A stretch of DNA of 64,000 nucleotides from Epiperipatus broadwayi (lineage: Eukaryota; Onychophora; Udeonychophora; Euonychophora; Peripatidae). Position numbers and translations under genes: made by a program. This document shows positions 11,091 through 23,474 of the stretch, piece by piece. The stretch covers positions 10,374,771 to 10,438,770 of the forward strand of contig JAQFVV010000018.1 of NCBI GenBank assembly GCA_028023455.1, read 5' to 3'. How positions within the stretch are numbered: the first letter of the stretch is position 1; each line of letters opens with the position of its first letter. The notes under the pieces were generated by a model. It saw nothing but the letters and a program-made list of their open reading frames with translations, searched no databases and was not told the DNA's origin.

Positions 11091-12770
11091 GACGTTATCT
11101 GTCGTAGAAATATGATTATATTATTTTGTTTAATTAAAAGTCAATTGGTCCCGAGGCAAACGAAATTCCAAAAAGGTGTTAAAGCTTGGTCGGAATATAT
11201 AAATAGGCCCTATTTTAAGCGGGAAGAGATACTCCATCTTGCTTTTGAAGAGCTGTTAAGATCAGAAGTTATACGTTGTTTAATTTTACCATGTCTGGCT
11301 AAAGTCAGGCAAGAATTGCTGCAATTCCCATGATGGAATGCCGAAGTTCAATCCATCCAATGCTGAAGCAACAACCAATAAGTTTATACTAAATAAAAGA
11401 TGCCGTAAGCCGCTAAAAGGGACTTGCCTTCGTTCCAACACCATTTTAAAATCGTCTCCCAACTAAATTGAAGATGCCATAAACCACCAAAGAAGTCACC
11501 TTTGTTCCTGCTCGAATATTTCCAGTTCAGCTATAGGAGAACTGTCTTAATATTACTAAAATAGCAGAGCTCTGTATAAATTTCAAAACAATCATTATTT
11601 CTTCAAAATCAGGTTAACTAACCATATTATTGCAAATTGTTTTCTAAATTCTATAAAATGAAATACTTTTGCTAAGTTCTTTATTAATATATTATTGTAA
11701 CTTCTTTCTAAAATTTTTTTCTAAATAATATTTTAAAATCTATAAATGAAATACTTTTGCTAAATTTCTTTGTTAACTAATATTTGGCTATATAACTTAA
11801 TCACTGCAGTATATTTGCTTTTTTTTTTGATTATTTTAATAATTATTAGTTATACCTTCATTTCGAAACGGCGTGCATTTAATTACCAAATATGTTTTTT
11901 AAAAGATATAATTTAAAATCTTCTAATTATTAGTTATTATAGTGTCATCTCGTGCGCTGTTTCGAAAACCTAATTTCTAAATAGCGGCAACCCGTTTGTG
12001 CTCGTTGTTATTTAGTCATTTATTAATTAATTAATATAAATATAAAATGTGGCTTTTCAACCTTTAATTATTATTTTACTAAAGATTAAACTAGCCTGGA
12101 GTGCAATCATAAGTATATTTTTTAATAAAGTATTCGTAAGTCCCTTATTAAATATACTTTTCCCCCTTTTTAAAGTCTAGTAGTTATAGATAACTAAAGA
12201 GATTGAACGGGATAAAGTAAAGTTTGTATATATATATATATTCCCGTCAGTAGCATATCGTATTTCTCATGCTACAGAAGAGTTGGCTCTTTTGATCAAG
12301 CTGATGATCTAGTGTTCATTTGATGTATTATATTTAAGTTATAATATACTTCGGCTTGGCGGATGTGGAATTTATTAATATTATTCGTTATGCTGTTTTT
12401 ATATATACATAAGATGGAGCCACGGTAAGTCCAGCCCATCTTCCTCTTTTATGGGTAGTGCAGTAGCGAAGTCTGAGCTATGGGCCAGATTAGCACGTAA
12501 GTCCCCCGCCTTATGAACCAAATAAAGGTTCCCTTTTAGCAGCATGACGACCGGTTATTGGGTAAACCGGTGTTTGTTCACGAAAACCCTAAAACTATTC
12601 TTCCATCCGCAGAGCAACTTTAATATTGTATTTTACTTGTGCCTAGCATATTAGTAAAATCGTTATAGCCAACTATCTCCCTAATATGCAATCTTCGGCG
12701 TTGATCCGAAGCATTCTTGAAAACCCATTCGATTTTAAGCTATCTGGGATGCTTTATATGCCCATATTTA
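11091..12770. other. Unexplained stretch with less AT-rich blocks
   Basis: Two parts (about 11090-11560 and 12240-12770) are visibly richer in G+C than their surroundings. The first holds an open frame of 73 codons (11112-11333, +) ending LAKVRQELLQFP that I do not recognise. The second contains a 7-bp hairpin ACCGGTT/AACCGGT (12550-12571) and no open frame. They could be LTR or UTR sequence of an unknown element inserted into Gypsy element A. Confidence 0.4.
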
Positions 12771-13229
12771 ATATAAAAACTTATTATAATTAGATGTATT
12801 ATTAAGCTTCACTCCAGACTTGATTTGATTTCATGTATAATAGCCACTCGAACTGATTATAAAAGGACATAACTAATAAGTAAATGTAGTGATTAGTTGT
12901 ATAGCATGATATTTGGCTCCATTTAAATAATAAAAAACAAACCTATTTACCAAGGTATCAATTATTGTTCAAATGGCCTAGTGAAACGTTACTTTATAAA
13001 TAAAATGCCTGTGTGCATTTGACAACAAAAATGTTATAATAATATATATATGAAATTGTCAATAAATATCTTTTATAATTCATTAGCTATTAGTTTCTGT
13101 CTCATTATTATCCAATTCACTAATTGCCCATAGTTATTCATTAGTAAAACCCCTATTAACTAAATATATTAGATTTTATCTTTGGAATGTCTCTAGTATT
13201 AAGTTGTTTATGTATATGTTTAAGTCCAT
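12771..13229. other. AT-rich, nothing recognised
   Basis: No open frame or repeat that I can name. It is part of the foreign DNA between gag and pol of Gypsy element A. Confidence 0.4.
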
Positions 13230-13680
13230 GAGTCTTATTGTTTTCTCCAATTTGCTAGCGGGCCGTATTAAGAATTAATTCTTGTGTGCCATCATTGTTA
13301 TGTTGTCCATTAGGTGTTTGATCTGGTGCTTAGAGAGTGGGTTCGAATCCAGGCTGGTCCCTGACCTAAATCTCGGGCTTGACTGGGTTTGAAGTACATT
13401 TTGTGAGTTCCAGCTCGTGTTAGATGGATAAGCATGTTTTGACCGGCACAATATATAAGTAAGAGTTTATGATGTGTGATTTTAAGAGCGAGCGTGGTCA
13501 CATTTTTCCTAGATTTAGGAGTTCACTCACCTGTGTGGGAGTAAGATGATTCAGCCTAAAACAAGCTGTAATTACATAATCTGACCTAAAGAATTAAACA
13601 GTATGGTGGCGAGCAACATGTGATTATGGCTGGCAGAGAGCATTGCATGTTTATAAATAAATCAATAATAATAAAGGCGG
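13230..13680 (+). mobile_element. Candidate tRNA-derived SINE
   Basis: A good RNA polymerase III B box, GGTTCGAATCC, lies at 13340-13350, preceded at about 13310-13335 by GTTTGATCTGGTGCTTAGAG, which could be a degenerate tRNA body with an A box upstream. The block is less AT-rich than its flanks and ends in AAATAAATCAATAATAATAAA (about 13650-13675), as a SINE tail might. No second copy or target duplication was found here. It is not a functional tRNA, because no cloverleaf can be drawn. Confidence 0.35.
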
Positions 13681-15295
13681 TATTATGTTATAATTTACAA
13701 TCACATACAGGACTGAGGTCATTTAAGACTCTCTGGGGTAGCTTTGTCATATTTGTCCAAGAGAATATGCCTGCACAATAACCAAGAACATATCTGTTAA
13801 GAATAATAATAGCACAAGTTAGCATGTTGGGATGGTTTATCCGTATTTGCCATACACTTAATACATTAGAAGTGCCTGGAATCAATCCCAATAGAAACGA
13901 CATTTACTTTGAGGGAATAATGAGGAGTAGGTCCTGGCATTCCAAAGATCCCCAAAGTGCATGGCAAAGCAAGAAAATTAATAAACAATTGTAACGGTAA
14001 CTTTATAACACCTATAGCATAGATAGTTGTATCACTAATAACCATGATAAATTAATTAATATCTGTTTAAAATAATATGCTCTCCAGCATAATGGAATGC
14101 CTGAATACAAACCATTCACGGGCAATTAACTAATGACTTATAAAATGTACAATGGGTCAGAGACTAAAATTAAAAGAGAATAAATTGCTTTCTCCCACCG
14201 TCCTAAAATATCTTCTTACATTTCTATAAATGATCAATGCAATGCATGTATAATTTGACATAATTACAAGATAAAATCATAGTTTACACATAGGCAGATG
14301 ATACATTAAATATTAAACTTTAGTGAGATTTAATTAAATAAATTGGCAAACCGATTTTAATGATTAGGTAAGGATTTATTTTATAATCAATGAGGGCAGT
14401 TGAGTACAGGCATTAAAGTGTTATCTGCCATTTAAGAGTAAACATTACTATATAAAATAATTGGTATAAAACCAAGCAAGTTTACATTAATTAACTTTAA
14501 AGAAGTTTATGTCTCCAACAATTTAATAGGAGAAAACTATGGCCATGGGGTTTAAATTTATTCATCGGGTTGGATGCTGACTTGGCATATTAAAATAAAT
14601 CAAAATAACAAACTAAGAGAAAAGTAAAATTCATTCTAAATTGCCGCAACAAAATTTAAAAAGAACTTATACATCATTAAAATAAATTATATAGGCATTA
14701 TTGACCATTATACAAAATGTGTTTTAAGAATTAAGGAGTACAGTATAATTTTAAATAAAAGTTAGATTAATTAAGAGTTCACTAGTTGACTGCAATATAG
14801 ATGTTTTACCTTGGCCAACTTGTTGAGACAATGCAGGTAATTGGTGGATCATGATCAGAGATTGGTTTGGATGGAAACAGGCATTGATAGAGATTTAAAG
14901 ATCAATTACAGGCAAGCATCTTCTTTGAACAATTCGCTAAATTTGGCCCAAGTGTTTTAGGTTTAGTGGGAGATGAGAGTTCCAGAGGTATGGGAAAACA
15001 AATGGTCGCTTCTTTTAACCCTGCATTACTTATTTTACCAATTAAACAGCCGTGAAGTATGATAGCAATCCAAGATAAGACTTAGAACAAGATCGCTGGC
15101 CCAAAAATTTAGCTATTTATACTTAATGCAACTATTTAAAGAATGCTGCCTTGTGGCAAGATATTTTATTCATTTTGCACATATCTAGAAACAGGACATC
15201 ATCTTTTGTTTCCATTATATTTTTGTTTAGAATTTAATCTCATCAAATTCTGGACAGCCATTGTTTCAAACTCATATACTTGGTTACATCTTAAA
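13681..15295. other. Non-coding stretch, nothing recognised
   Basis: A frame of 71 codons on the - strand (13688-13903) has no family resemblance. The segment 13680-13980 is slightly richer in G+C; on the - strand it contains GATTGATTCCAGGC, a weak B-box-like word, but no tRNA-like body. The remainder is ordinary AT-rich DNA. Confidence 0.35.
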
Positions 15296-15424
15296 TTGAT
15301 CTACATTTCAATATATGGTATGGAAAGACCGATTAATAGCAAGTGAACTTTAACTAAATTGACTTACATTTCCATAAATGGTATGGAAAGACTGATCAAT
15401 TAGCCAAGTGAAATTTAATTAAAG
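15296..15424. repeat. Tandem duplication, ~64 bp x 2
   Basis: Two adjacent copies share ATGGTATGGAAAGAC, followed by GAT(T/C)AAT and CAAGTGAA; copy 1 is about 15296-15357 and copy 2 is 15358-15424. Confidence 0.75.
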
Positions 15425-15555
15425 AATCTTTGGTATTTATACATTTTTTAGAATGATACAATGACTCTTCAAGATTTACTGATTACATTTTGTGACTCTT
15501 AAATGTCAATTTTATTTTAGATAAATTATTAGTAAAAATTTTTATTTACAATATA

Positions 15556-16200
15556 CATCATCATCATCAGCCATTATCAATTCACTGTAGGATGAAGGTC
15601 TCTCCAAGTTCACTTTATTTTTATCGATCTTTAGCTTCTCTTCTCCACATCACCCTGCACACTTTCTTATTTCATTCATCCATCTGACACGTGATCTCTT
15701 TCTGGGTCTTTTATAATCTCTTGGAATCCAGTTTAAGATTTCAATTGTCCATTGTGTTATTATCTCTTCTAGATATATGTCCAACCCAACTCCACTTCAG
15801 TCTTTTAATTTTTTCAATGAGGTTAGTAACACCTGTTTGTTCTCTTACCCCATCTTTTCTTGTTACTCCTAACATGCATCTCCATACTGCTTTGAGTGGT
15901 TTGAAGTCTCTTTATTGCTTTTCTATTAAGTGTCCAAGTCTCAGATCCATAAGTAAGAACTGTTAAAACACATTTATTAAAAACCTTCCTTTTCAAACAC
16001 ATAGGCATATTTCCTTTTAGTATCAAGTTATTTCTACCAAAAACACTCCAACCAAGTTTAATTCTATGATTAATTTCATCCATTATGTTTCAATCTTTAT
16101 TAATAATCTGACCAAGGTATTTGTAGCTGTTAACTTCGTCTAACTCTTCATAATCAATCTTTATTTTCATATTTTGAGAAAATCCATTGAAAATTACTTT
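15556..16200 (-). mobile_element. 5'-truncated RTE fragment (3' end only)
   Basis: The - strand matches the last ~650 bp of the RTE at 1081-4357, including the YLGQ...INTDGN region, LTYGSETWTLN and the 3' end with an (ATGATG)n tail at 15556-15570. An 86-codon frame (15823-16083) covers part of it. It is truncated at the 5' side near 16200, as is usual for target-primed insertions, and contains frameshifts. It sits inside Gypsy element A and so is younger than it. Confidence 0.9.
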
Positions 16201-16229
16201 AACAATATATATGATTATTTATTTATTCT

Positions 16230-16262
16230 ATATACATACATACATACATACATACATACATG
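16230..16262. repeat. (CATA)n microsatellite
   Basis: About eight tandem CATA units directly beyond the truncated end of the RTE fragment. Confidence 0.9.
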
Positions 16263-16595
16263 AATCAAATGGGCATAAAGAAAATTAAAATTTTCTTGAT
16301 ATTTAAAAAAACAAACAAATATCCATTTTTATAATTAATTTACCATAAATATTTAAAATTTAGTAGAGATCCATTTAGAATTGTGTATGTATATATATAT
16401 CTATGCTATCACCTATTGTTAGTTACTGGTACTAATTACATGTGAATTGGGTACAAACCCATATTAGTAGTTATATAATTAGTAGCAGGTGAAGCACAAA
16501 TATGTAGAACCATATTTACAGCTTCAATATGAAAGTCTTTTCATATTTTGCGTTCCTTATATACACATATTATGTACACATATTAAATACGTTAA

Positions 16596-16715
16596 AACAA
16601 TCAACCCTTAAACTATCAATAATCTCAACCTTTAGTTAAGGCAACTTCCTTTAACAATAAATGAGGTTATCTTGACTGCAGGTTGAGATTGTCGATAGCT
16701 TAAGGATTTATTGTT
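16596..16715. repeat. Short fold-back element, ~120 bp
   Basis: The two halves are inverted repeats: left CCTTAAACTATCAATAATCTCAACC, split here as CCTTAAACTATCAA and TAATCTCAACC, pairs with right GGTTGAGATTGTCGATAG and TTAAGG. The arms run from about 16600-16650 and 16665-16712. It resembles a small MITE. Confidence 0.75.
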
Positions 16716-18039
16716 ATCTACATTTATAAATCTTACAGCCTTGGAGTAATTAGCTTTATTGTCTTAGTAAATTTGATATATTCATAAGGGATATTATATT
16801 TAAGCTTATAGCAGAAATATCTAGTCATATTTACATTGAGATCTTTAGCTTTTCCCTGAAGCTAAATGCCAGGTCATGTTTTATCTCGTAGTGTTTAAAA
16901 AGGAAGAAAAAAAATTAATACTTTAATTGTATAATGAATAAATTTTGTTTCTGCCTTATAATGCTATGATTCTGCACATAAAAAATTAATATATCAATAT
17001 TTTTGTTGTCTTCATATCTGTAAAATAAGTTTAACAGTGTGAGTTATAATATGTTTATTATTATAAATAGGTGCTTATCATGTTAAAGTATTTAAATCTT
17101 AAATATCTGATAGTTTAAAGTAGTAAGTGTGCATTTTGTCAGTTAATAGTGTTAATTTAATCATAGTTTAATCATTAAAATGTTTTAGAAAGCTAATACT
17201 ATTTTTAAGCTTGAAAACCAAGTTCAAGCCCTATATTTAAACTTGTTAATTAAATTTATAGGGTATTAATCTAATGTTCATTTTAGCACAGAATATTATA
17301 GTTAAATATTTAAAGCTATTTATTCATATAAAAAATTGAATAAAGCTAATGATAGTAATTAAATGTAGGATTTAATATAGTAGATAAATGAATGCTTGAA
17401 TGAATGGATAAATGTAATATTTAATTTTAACATCTATTTATTTTAAGTATTATTAAATGTCTAATTTTAAAAAGACAATATAAAATTGTATACTGGACAA
17501 CTTTTGTAGATTAAAATTAATGTTAAATGAATGTATTAAATATTATGGGTAATACTTATTTTATTTAAACAATGGTAAATTTCATTTATGTAATATTTTA
17601 TTTTATTCTGATGTTTAAATTTGTAAATAATTATTGTGATAAGAAGTATCTTTAATTTATTGTCTAGACAGAGAAATTAATTTATTTTAAAAGCTAAATA
17701 TTAATTACATTTCTCGTTAGTAACCTTTCTTTGTTTCAGTAGAATGTGGATTCGAACCAATAAAGAGAAGGGGGCATAGATTTAAATGTCAATAATCAGT
17801 ATTTTAAATTGGTTACCTGACTCAAACTATAAATAAGTGAAATTAACACCTGCACACACACTTCATTTTGACACTTTTACAATTCACTTCATTTGTAATC
17901 AATTTTATTCAATGCATTCATGTTTTTAAAACTTCAATTTTAATTAGCAAGTATAATTTTGTTTAAACTTTTTATTTTCTTAGTTTTAAAATAATGTATA
18001 ACTAAAAGTTCAATTATCTAGGTACAACATCTGAATAGG
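16716..18039. other. AT-rich, nothing recognised
   Basis: No open frame of note. A GGATTCGAACC word near 17750 resembles a B box on the - strand, but no tRNA-like body surrounds it. Confidence 0.4.
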
Positions 18040-20340
18040 ACTTCAAGTTTAAGGAATCTTTGTTGCAGCCAGCTTTATTGGTATTAGCCAGTCTTCAAAA
18101 AGTCATCACACTTCGCTAACCTGGACTTTAACTTTGCCTTCCACTAAATACCTTTTACAGATAAGTCAGCGAAAATATTAATTCTAATGACTCTGTTGAA
18201 TTATATAAATGTAATAAGCTACCATTCAGTATTATGACAACTGTAAACATTTTTTAGGCAAAAATTAATGCTTTATTACAGGGACTAGATGCCATAATAC
18301 CTTATTTTGATGATGTTTTTATTACAGCGTGTTTTGAAGAAATGTTACATTAAAGACTTTAAGGCAAGTGGCAAATTAGAGAAATTTGTGACCAAATTAA
18401 ATGAACGGAAAAGTGAATGGAACATAAAGGAAATTGTTTTCCTAGAGCATGTAATTTCAGACAAGAATAAATGAACTTCATCTGAGAAAGTGTGAGCTGG
18501 AAAAATGTGTTCAGACCCAGAAATGTTAAAGTACTCCAGGTATTTCTTAGTCTGATAAATTATTTTGAAACTTTTATAACTATTTTACGAATTATTAAAA
18601 AAAAAATCAGAAGTGTATATAAATTCATGAAAAAGCATTTATTATGAATCAAAGCCTTGCTGTCATCAGAAAAATTACTACTTCATTTTGACAATAATCT
18701 GGAAGTATGGATAATGAATGATGCTTCAAAATGGGGAGTGAGAGCAATTGTATGTCATCCCTGTTACAGTGGTGAATGATCTATAGCTTATGCATCTAGC
18801 CAGATTTATAAAGAAGTTTTGCCTATTATCTTTGATTTGAAATATTTTACCAATATCTTTTTGGCCAGCTTTTTCAAATAATGTGCAACCACAAACCATT
18901 ATTAGGAATATTAGTGAGCGATAAGCTAGCTCCAGATCATTTTAGCCCATGTTTGTTGAGATGGAAATGATTTGTCTAGAAATCCGTATAAAGATGAACT
19001 ACATGGTAATGAAATAGAAGTAAATTTTATAGATGTATTAGAGTCAGCAATCCTAAACAGTAATATAATTGTAAAGTGAACAAGAGCCAATAAAAGTTTC
19101 CAGCTACTTATAAGTTGGATAAGAAAAGACTGACCAATTAAGAAGCTGCAGTACCTTGATCTAGATTTTTGAATGAATCATGAAAATTTATTTGTCAACA
19201 AAGATTGTGTGTTGATGGGAAGTAGAGGTGTAATATCATCAGAGGGTAGACAAGCGATCTCAAATTTATAGCATGAAGGACATCCAGGAATTGTAATTGT
19301 TAATGCATTAGTATGTAAATATGATTGGTGGCTGATTATAAGTGTGGACATTGAAAAATATATAAAAAAATTTATAGCATGTCATTCTGAAATGAGTATG
19401 CAAACTAAGGCATATATACTGTGGTAAAGGCAATTAAATTAAGCCCTGGAAAAAAATTCACATGGATCATGCAGTCCTATAATGATTAAATGCTTTTTAT
19501 ATTCATAGATGCATATTCTAAATGGGCAGAGTATCACATCATAAACAATACAAGTGCTGAAGAAACAGTACAAAACCTGAATGAAATATTCTCAGTCATA
19601 GATTATCCAAAGTGATTGTTTCAGATAATGGCATGAATTTACTGCAAAAAAAATTGAAGACTACATCACAGAGGAAGATATCAAAAAGATTCGTATGCCG
19701 TTGTACTGTCCAAGATCGAACAGATTGACTAAAAACACTGTTCAACAAATAAAAAAGGCTTTTAGGAAAACTAATAATGCAATTATGGAGGAAGCCTTAT
19801 ATGCTGCAATGTTACATTAACAATCCATGTCATCGATGGTTACAGGGAAATCTCCAGTGGAGTTATTGAGAGCAGAATTTCAAAACTGGATGAACAATTT
19901 CAATACAGTGATAAAGAAGACAAAAATAAGTGAAAAAGTTTAGGTATGAGATTTGGTTAAAAAGAAGTAGGTAAAAGGTTTATGGAGAAATTATCCAAAC
20001 AAATAATAACAATGCAAGTAAGTAATGGGACAGAATATCGGAGACATTTGAATCATGTTTAATGATGGCAAATAGAAAAAAATAATGTGTCCGAAAATAA
20101 AAGTAATCATTAAGGATGATGAAACTAATATCTCTTTTGAAAACAAGAAATAGTCAAGTTATTACCGGAGAAAGTAATTACTCCAATGAAAATTAAACTG
20201 AATTAGAGTGCATGGAATCTGATGAAATGGAAATTCAGCCCAAAGAAATTTCCACAATTCAAATAGAAACATAACCTCAGAAACAGCATATATCACTTAG
20301 ACCCCAAAGACAAAGATGACCAAAAAATTTCAAGAATATA
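18040..20340 (+). pseudogene. Pol remnant of Gypsy element A: RT, RNase H and integrase
   Basis: Translated in pieces it shows the order expected for Ty3/Gypsy. Reverse transcriptase: ASLQK...NLDFNFAFH*IPF (about 18090-18160), LPFSI (18215) and the catalytic PYFDDVF (about 18297-18317), then SLINYFETFI. RNase H: KLLLHFDNNLEVWIMNDAS (about 18660-18730, DAS motif), IAYASSQIY and NHKPLLGIL. Integrase: IFIDAYSKWAEY (about 19498-19533), VSDNG (about 19618) and the third DDE motif NRLTKNTVQQIKKAF, where the catalytic Glu is replaced by Lys. Numerous stops and frameshifts run throughout. The protease and the start of RT are absent. Confidence 0.85.
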
Positions 20341-20386
20341 TATTATAAGGATGAGACTTGTTTGTTGAGTAAGGGGAATGATGAAA

Positions 20387-21173
20387 TATATGTATTGAAT
20401 TAAAGAATAAATATGTTGGGGGTTAAATTCAAAATAAAATAATTAAAAAAAAATAGACTTTGATTAATTATTTTAGTTTAAAATGCTTTATAAAAATAAG
20501 CTACAAAAATAAGAGAGATAGTTATTGAAAGGAAAATATTTCTGATAACAAAAGAAATTTAATTTATGCAAACTTTAATATTAATTAAATTGCAATGTCA
20601 GATTAAACTAATTAAATTGTTAGTACACTCATGATGGCTATTGGCTAAAATACTCAAGAAAAGAACAAAAGGTATATAAATCATAACAGAACAGAAAACG
20701 CACCCTTCTACGTTATCTTCGAAGACAGCTTGGAAGCAGATGACATAAAACAAGGAATAAAATCAGCAGAGGATATTTTTTCCAGGGTCACAGCTTCTGA
20801 AGATTATCAAGCCGACTACGGAATTAAAGTGATCGTCACAATCTTATTATGATTTTTAAAACTAAAGGACCACAGAGACTATAGGAAAAGACTTCAAGGT
20901 AGTAAAAAGTTATATACTACCATAATAGGCAATAAGTAGTATGGAAAATAATATTAGTACAGAAATTAATTGCTGAGCCCTATGATAAAAATAGAATGTC
21001 TGTATCTATATATATTTTTGTAAATATAGTGTATATTAAATTGATAAAATTATATAGCATATCGAGTCTTTGGTTTATTGTATTCTCCATTTATATTATG
21101 AATTTTATTTATTATTTTTACTCCTAGAAAATTAGGACTTTCTTAATACGGAATTAAGAGCTAAGACATAGCA
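20387..21173 (+). repeat. Right LTR of Gypsy element A
   Basis: Direct copy of 7489-8243, ending ACATAGCA. The pol reading frame runs almost up to it, and a purine-rich AAGGGGAATGATGAA at about 20370 lies just before. Divergence between the two LTRs is clearly high by eye, so the insertion is old. Confidence 0.8.
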
Positions 21174-21857
21174 ATAGCTTTATTTAGTATTATAAAGTCA
21201 CTTATGCAATTAGTTTTGAAAAAATTGTTATATATTTTTTGTTTTTCTTAAACTCTACTTGCTATTTGATGCTCAATGATCATTTCACCTCTGAAGTAAC
21301 TGATAATGATCAATAAGATATGAAATAGTCCAGAATAGAATATAGAACTATCGAAATAGTCCAGAATAGAATATAGAACTATCAGTGTTTATTGATTACT
21401 CAAGCTTATAATAGTTTGTCTACCATAGTCTAAATAGAATGAATTATAGCTTTCAAATGTAGATGATAGATGTAAGTTGGAAAAGCCTCATGATACTTTT
21501 TTTTTCATTGATTTTTTCTGTGTATGCTGATTATTATCATCTGCATTAATACTTTTATCTTGTGATTTCCATATAAGAAACAATGTCAGCTGCTCTTCTT
21601 GCTATGGTGGAATTTTCATGATTTCTCAAATGATCCAATGCAATAGTAGATAGATTGTGAATGGCATGATTAAGACTTATAATTGTCTTATGGCTCATGT
21701 TTTCTTGTGGAACCTAATGGGCCAAATGACTGTTTTTTTTTCAGAAAGGATTTAATTCCATTACTTTTGTTATGATTTAATCTTTATCCTACCTGTATAT
21801 TGTACATTTTATATGTTATTCTATTTGTTAACAATAATACTTTTTTTTTTTTGGAAG
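21174..21857 (+). other. Intron sequence 5' of formin exon, with a 31-bp tandem duplication
   Basis: A 31-bp unit beginning GAAATAGTCCAGAATAG is repeated exactly at 21322-21352 and 21353-21383. The stretch ends in a long T run (21841-21852) and AAG, the splice acceptor of the next exon. Nothing else is recognised. Confidence 0.6.
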
Positions 21858-21944
21858 GTTGGAAGTATAAAGAAAGTAGTTCCAAGAATGAAGTCCATCC
21901 TTTTTAAAATGAGATTTAATGAATTAATCCAAGATATTAAACCG
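21858..21944 (+). CDS. dia: Diaphanous-type formin, FH2 exon 1 of 3 in this window
   Basis: An 87-nt exon of exactly 29 codons reading VGSIKKVVPRMKSILFKMRF followed by NELIQDIKP. It is preceded by a T-rich tract and AAG (acceptor) and followed by GTAAAG (donor), both in phase 0. It corresponds to the FH2 stretch that in Diaphanous proteins reads roughly SSVKRLRPRLNAILFKL...IKP, directly before the ACEE block found in the next exon. FH2 domains dimerise and nucleate and processively elongate actin filaments in the cytoplasm; Diaphanous is controlled by Rho GTPases. The exon lies between Gypsy element A and a 6.1-kb intron. Preceding exons were not found in the window. Confidence 0.88.
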
Positions 21945-22588
21945 GTAAAGTATTTTATTATTTTATATATTTAGATAAAGCCATTAATAAAAATATGCTT
22001 TAGGAAACAAATTAAAAAGTAAACTAATTTTTATTATATATTTTATTATATAAACTTATCTACATTAATATTGTTTTTAATATAGTCTTTTCTAAGTTTA
22101 ATATACTTTTTGATGGATCCACAAGCTTCCGATTACATCATAAATAAAACTTTGTGATTGCTCCTAAAGTTATGTAAATATATCATATCTGTTAGATCTC
22201 TGGCCATGTAATGCTTTCCAACATTATGAAAATTATTTGGAATGAAATTGAACTATATGATGAATGTGAAAGAATCATAAATTTAAATTTAGAATAATTT
22301 TTGCTATTGTAGTCATGGTAATTTCAACAAAAATTTATCTGTAGAGTACAAGTTTACATATTGTTATTAAGCTGGTTGTGTTTTACCATAACAATATACC
22401 TGATAGTATTCCAAATTGTCTTTATATTTTGATTTTTTTTATTTACACATATACATATAATATAGAAATTTTTGATATATATTTAAAGATAAACTTTATA
22501 TTATTATATGCTTTTATATTAACTTGCCATGACTGTGTATGTTCCTTTCAGTATGTCCACATCACTGAATTTTGTTTTGGCTAAGATT
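21945..22588 (+). other. Formin intron, AT-rich
   Basis: Hydrophobic open frames on + here (22378-22584, 22529-22735) are AT-composition artefacts. Nothing else is seen. Confidence 0.45.
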
Positions 22589-22993
22589 TTTTTTTTTAGT
22601 TTTAACCATTTTTTGTTTTTAATGAAAAAAGTTTTTAAGATAAAAGATTTAATAAATAAAAGTTCTTTTTGTTCAGTAGTTTTTACATCACATCTATCTT
22701 ATTGTTTTAATCAGTCTTTTTTACGTGGTCAATAATAATTATCATAAGAAACAGTTTGTCATTTACATTTTGCTGATGATATAAAAGTTTTATAATCATA
22801 ATTTAATTTTAGAGGATAAAGTAGTATGTCAAAGTAATTCAATTAAACTTTTTTTTTTTAGTTTTAACTATTTTTTGTTTTCAATGAAAAAAGTTTGATA
22901 AGATAAAAGATTTAATAAAAAAAAATTTGTGTTCAGAAATTTCCACATCACATTTATGTTCTTATTTTAATTAGCCATTTTTACATCTTTTTA
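22589..22993. repeat. Pair of ~145-bp direct repeats
   Basis: The segments about 22589-22735 and 22850-22993 share TTTAGTTTTAAC, TTTTTTGTTTT, AATGAAAAAAGTTT and CACATCACAT, in the same order and orientation. The ~115 bp between has no recognisable content. They may be remnants of a tandem or of a MITE related to the fold-back element next to them. Confidence 0.6.
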
Positions 22994-23057
22994 TTAAACC
23001 ATAATTTTTGTCAGATTTTTTTTTAGTTTATAACTAAACAGTAAAAAAAAAAAAAAA

Positions 23058-23474
23058 TATGTAAAAAAAAAAGTTTTTTTAAGTAATACTTTTATGTAAA
23101 CAGTACTAGCCAACTAAAAAGTAGAAAAATAACAGTCATCTGAGTAAAAAATAGAAAAAAACTGAATCTCCATTAGTTTGATAGTCTTATAAAATATCAG
23201 AAATCTTAAAAATCTAGACTTCTTATAGAACAATTGGTAATTACAGGAATATTATTGTTTCATAAAAGCATTTGAGGCCTTTTTGATTTTTATGATTTAT
23301 TTAAGCCTCAAATGCTTTTTGAAATGGCAATATTCCTGCAATTTCCATTTGTTTTATAATAAGTCTAGATACTTAAAATCTCTGATATTTTCCAAAAATG
23401 GCAAATTAATTAAGATTCAGTTTTTTTCTAGTTCTTACATAAAAGCATTATTTAAAAAAACTTTTTTTTACATA
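23058..23474. repeat. Fold-back element, ~417 bp
   Basis: A long imperfect palindrome centred near 23293. The outer ends are TATGTAAAAAAAAAAGTTTT and its complement at 23455-23474; inner matched words are AAGCATTTGAGGC / GCCTCAAATGCTTT, CAGGAATATT / AATATTCCTG and ACTGAATC / GATTCAGT. The centre loop is only a few bases. It has the same style as the element at 8941-9235 but a different sequence. A 65-codon frame at 23283-23480 merely crosses the right arm. Confidence 0.8.

Larger units (their letters stand above)
7489..21173 (+). mobile_element. Ty3/Gypsy element A, decayed and heavily interrupted
   Basis: Two direct repeats of about 760-790 bp (7489-8243 and 20387-21173) bracket a gag remnant at the left and a pol remnant at the right, all on +. 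After the left LTR comes a TTGGTGCGATC phrase that could be the primer-binding site; before the right LTR lies a purine-rich AAGGGGAATGATGAA, a possible polypurine tract. Total span of 13.7 kb is far above the usual 5-7 kb, because 8941-18040 holds no gypsy coding sequence but at least a fold-back element, an RTE fragment and other inserts. The protease region is missing. No clear target duplication was found. Confidence 0.8.

Noticed and set aside
12297-12330. Further CTGATGA words (also near 22757, 28777, 35928 and 38875) tested as hammerheads
   Set aside because: None is followed by a stem and GAAA at the right distance, nor flanked by a possible stem I.
22378-22735. Overlapping hydrophobic frames on +
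   Set aside because: Formed by T-rich intron sequence and part of a direct repeat; no protein features beyond composition.
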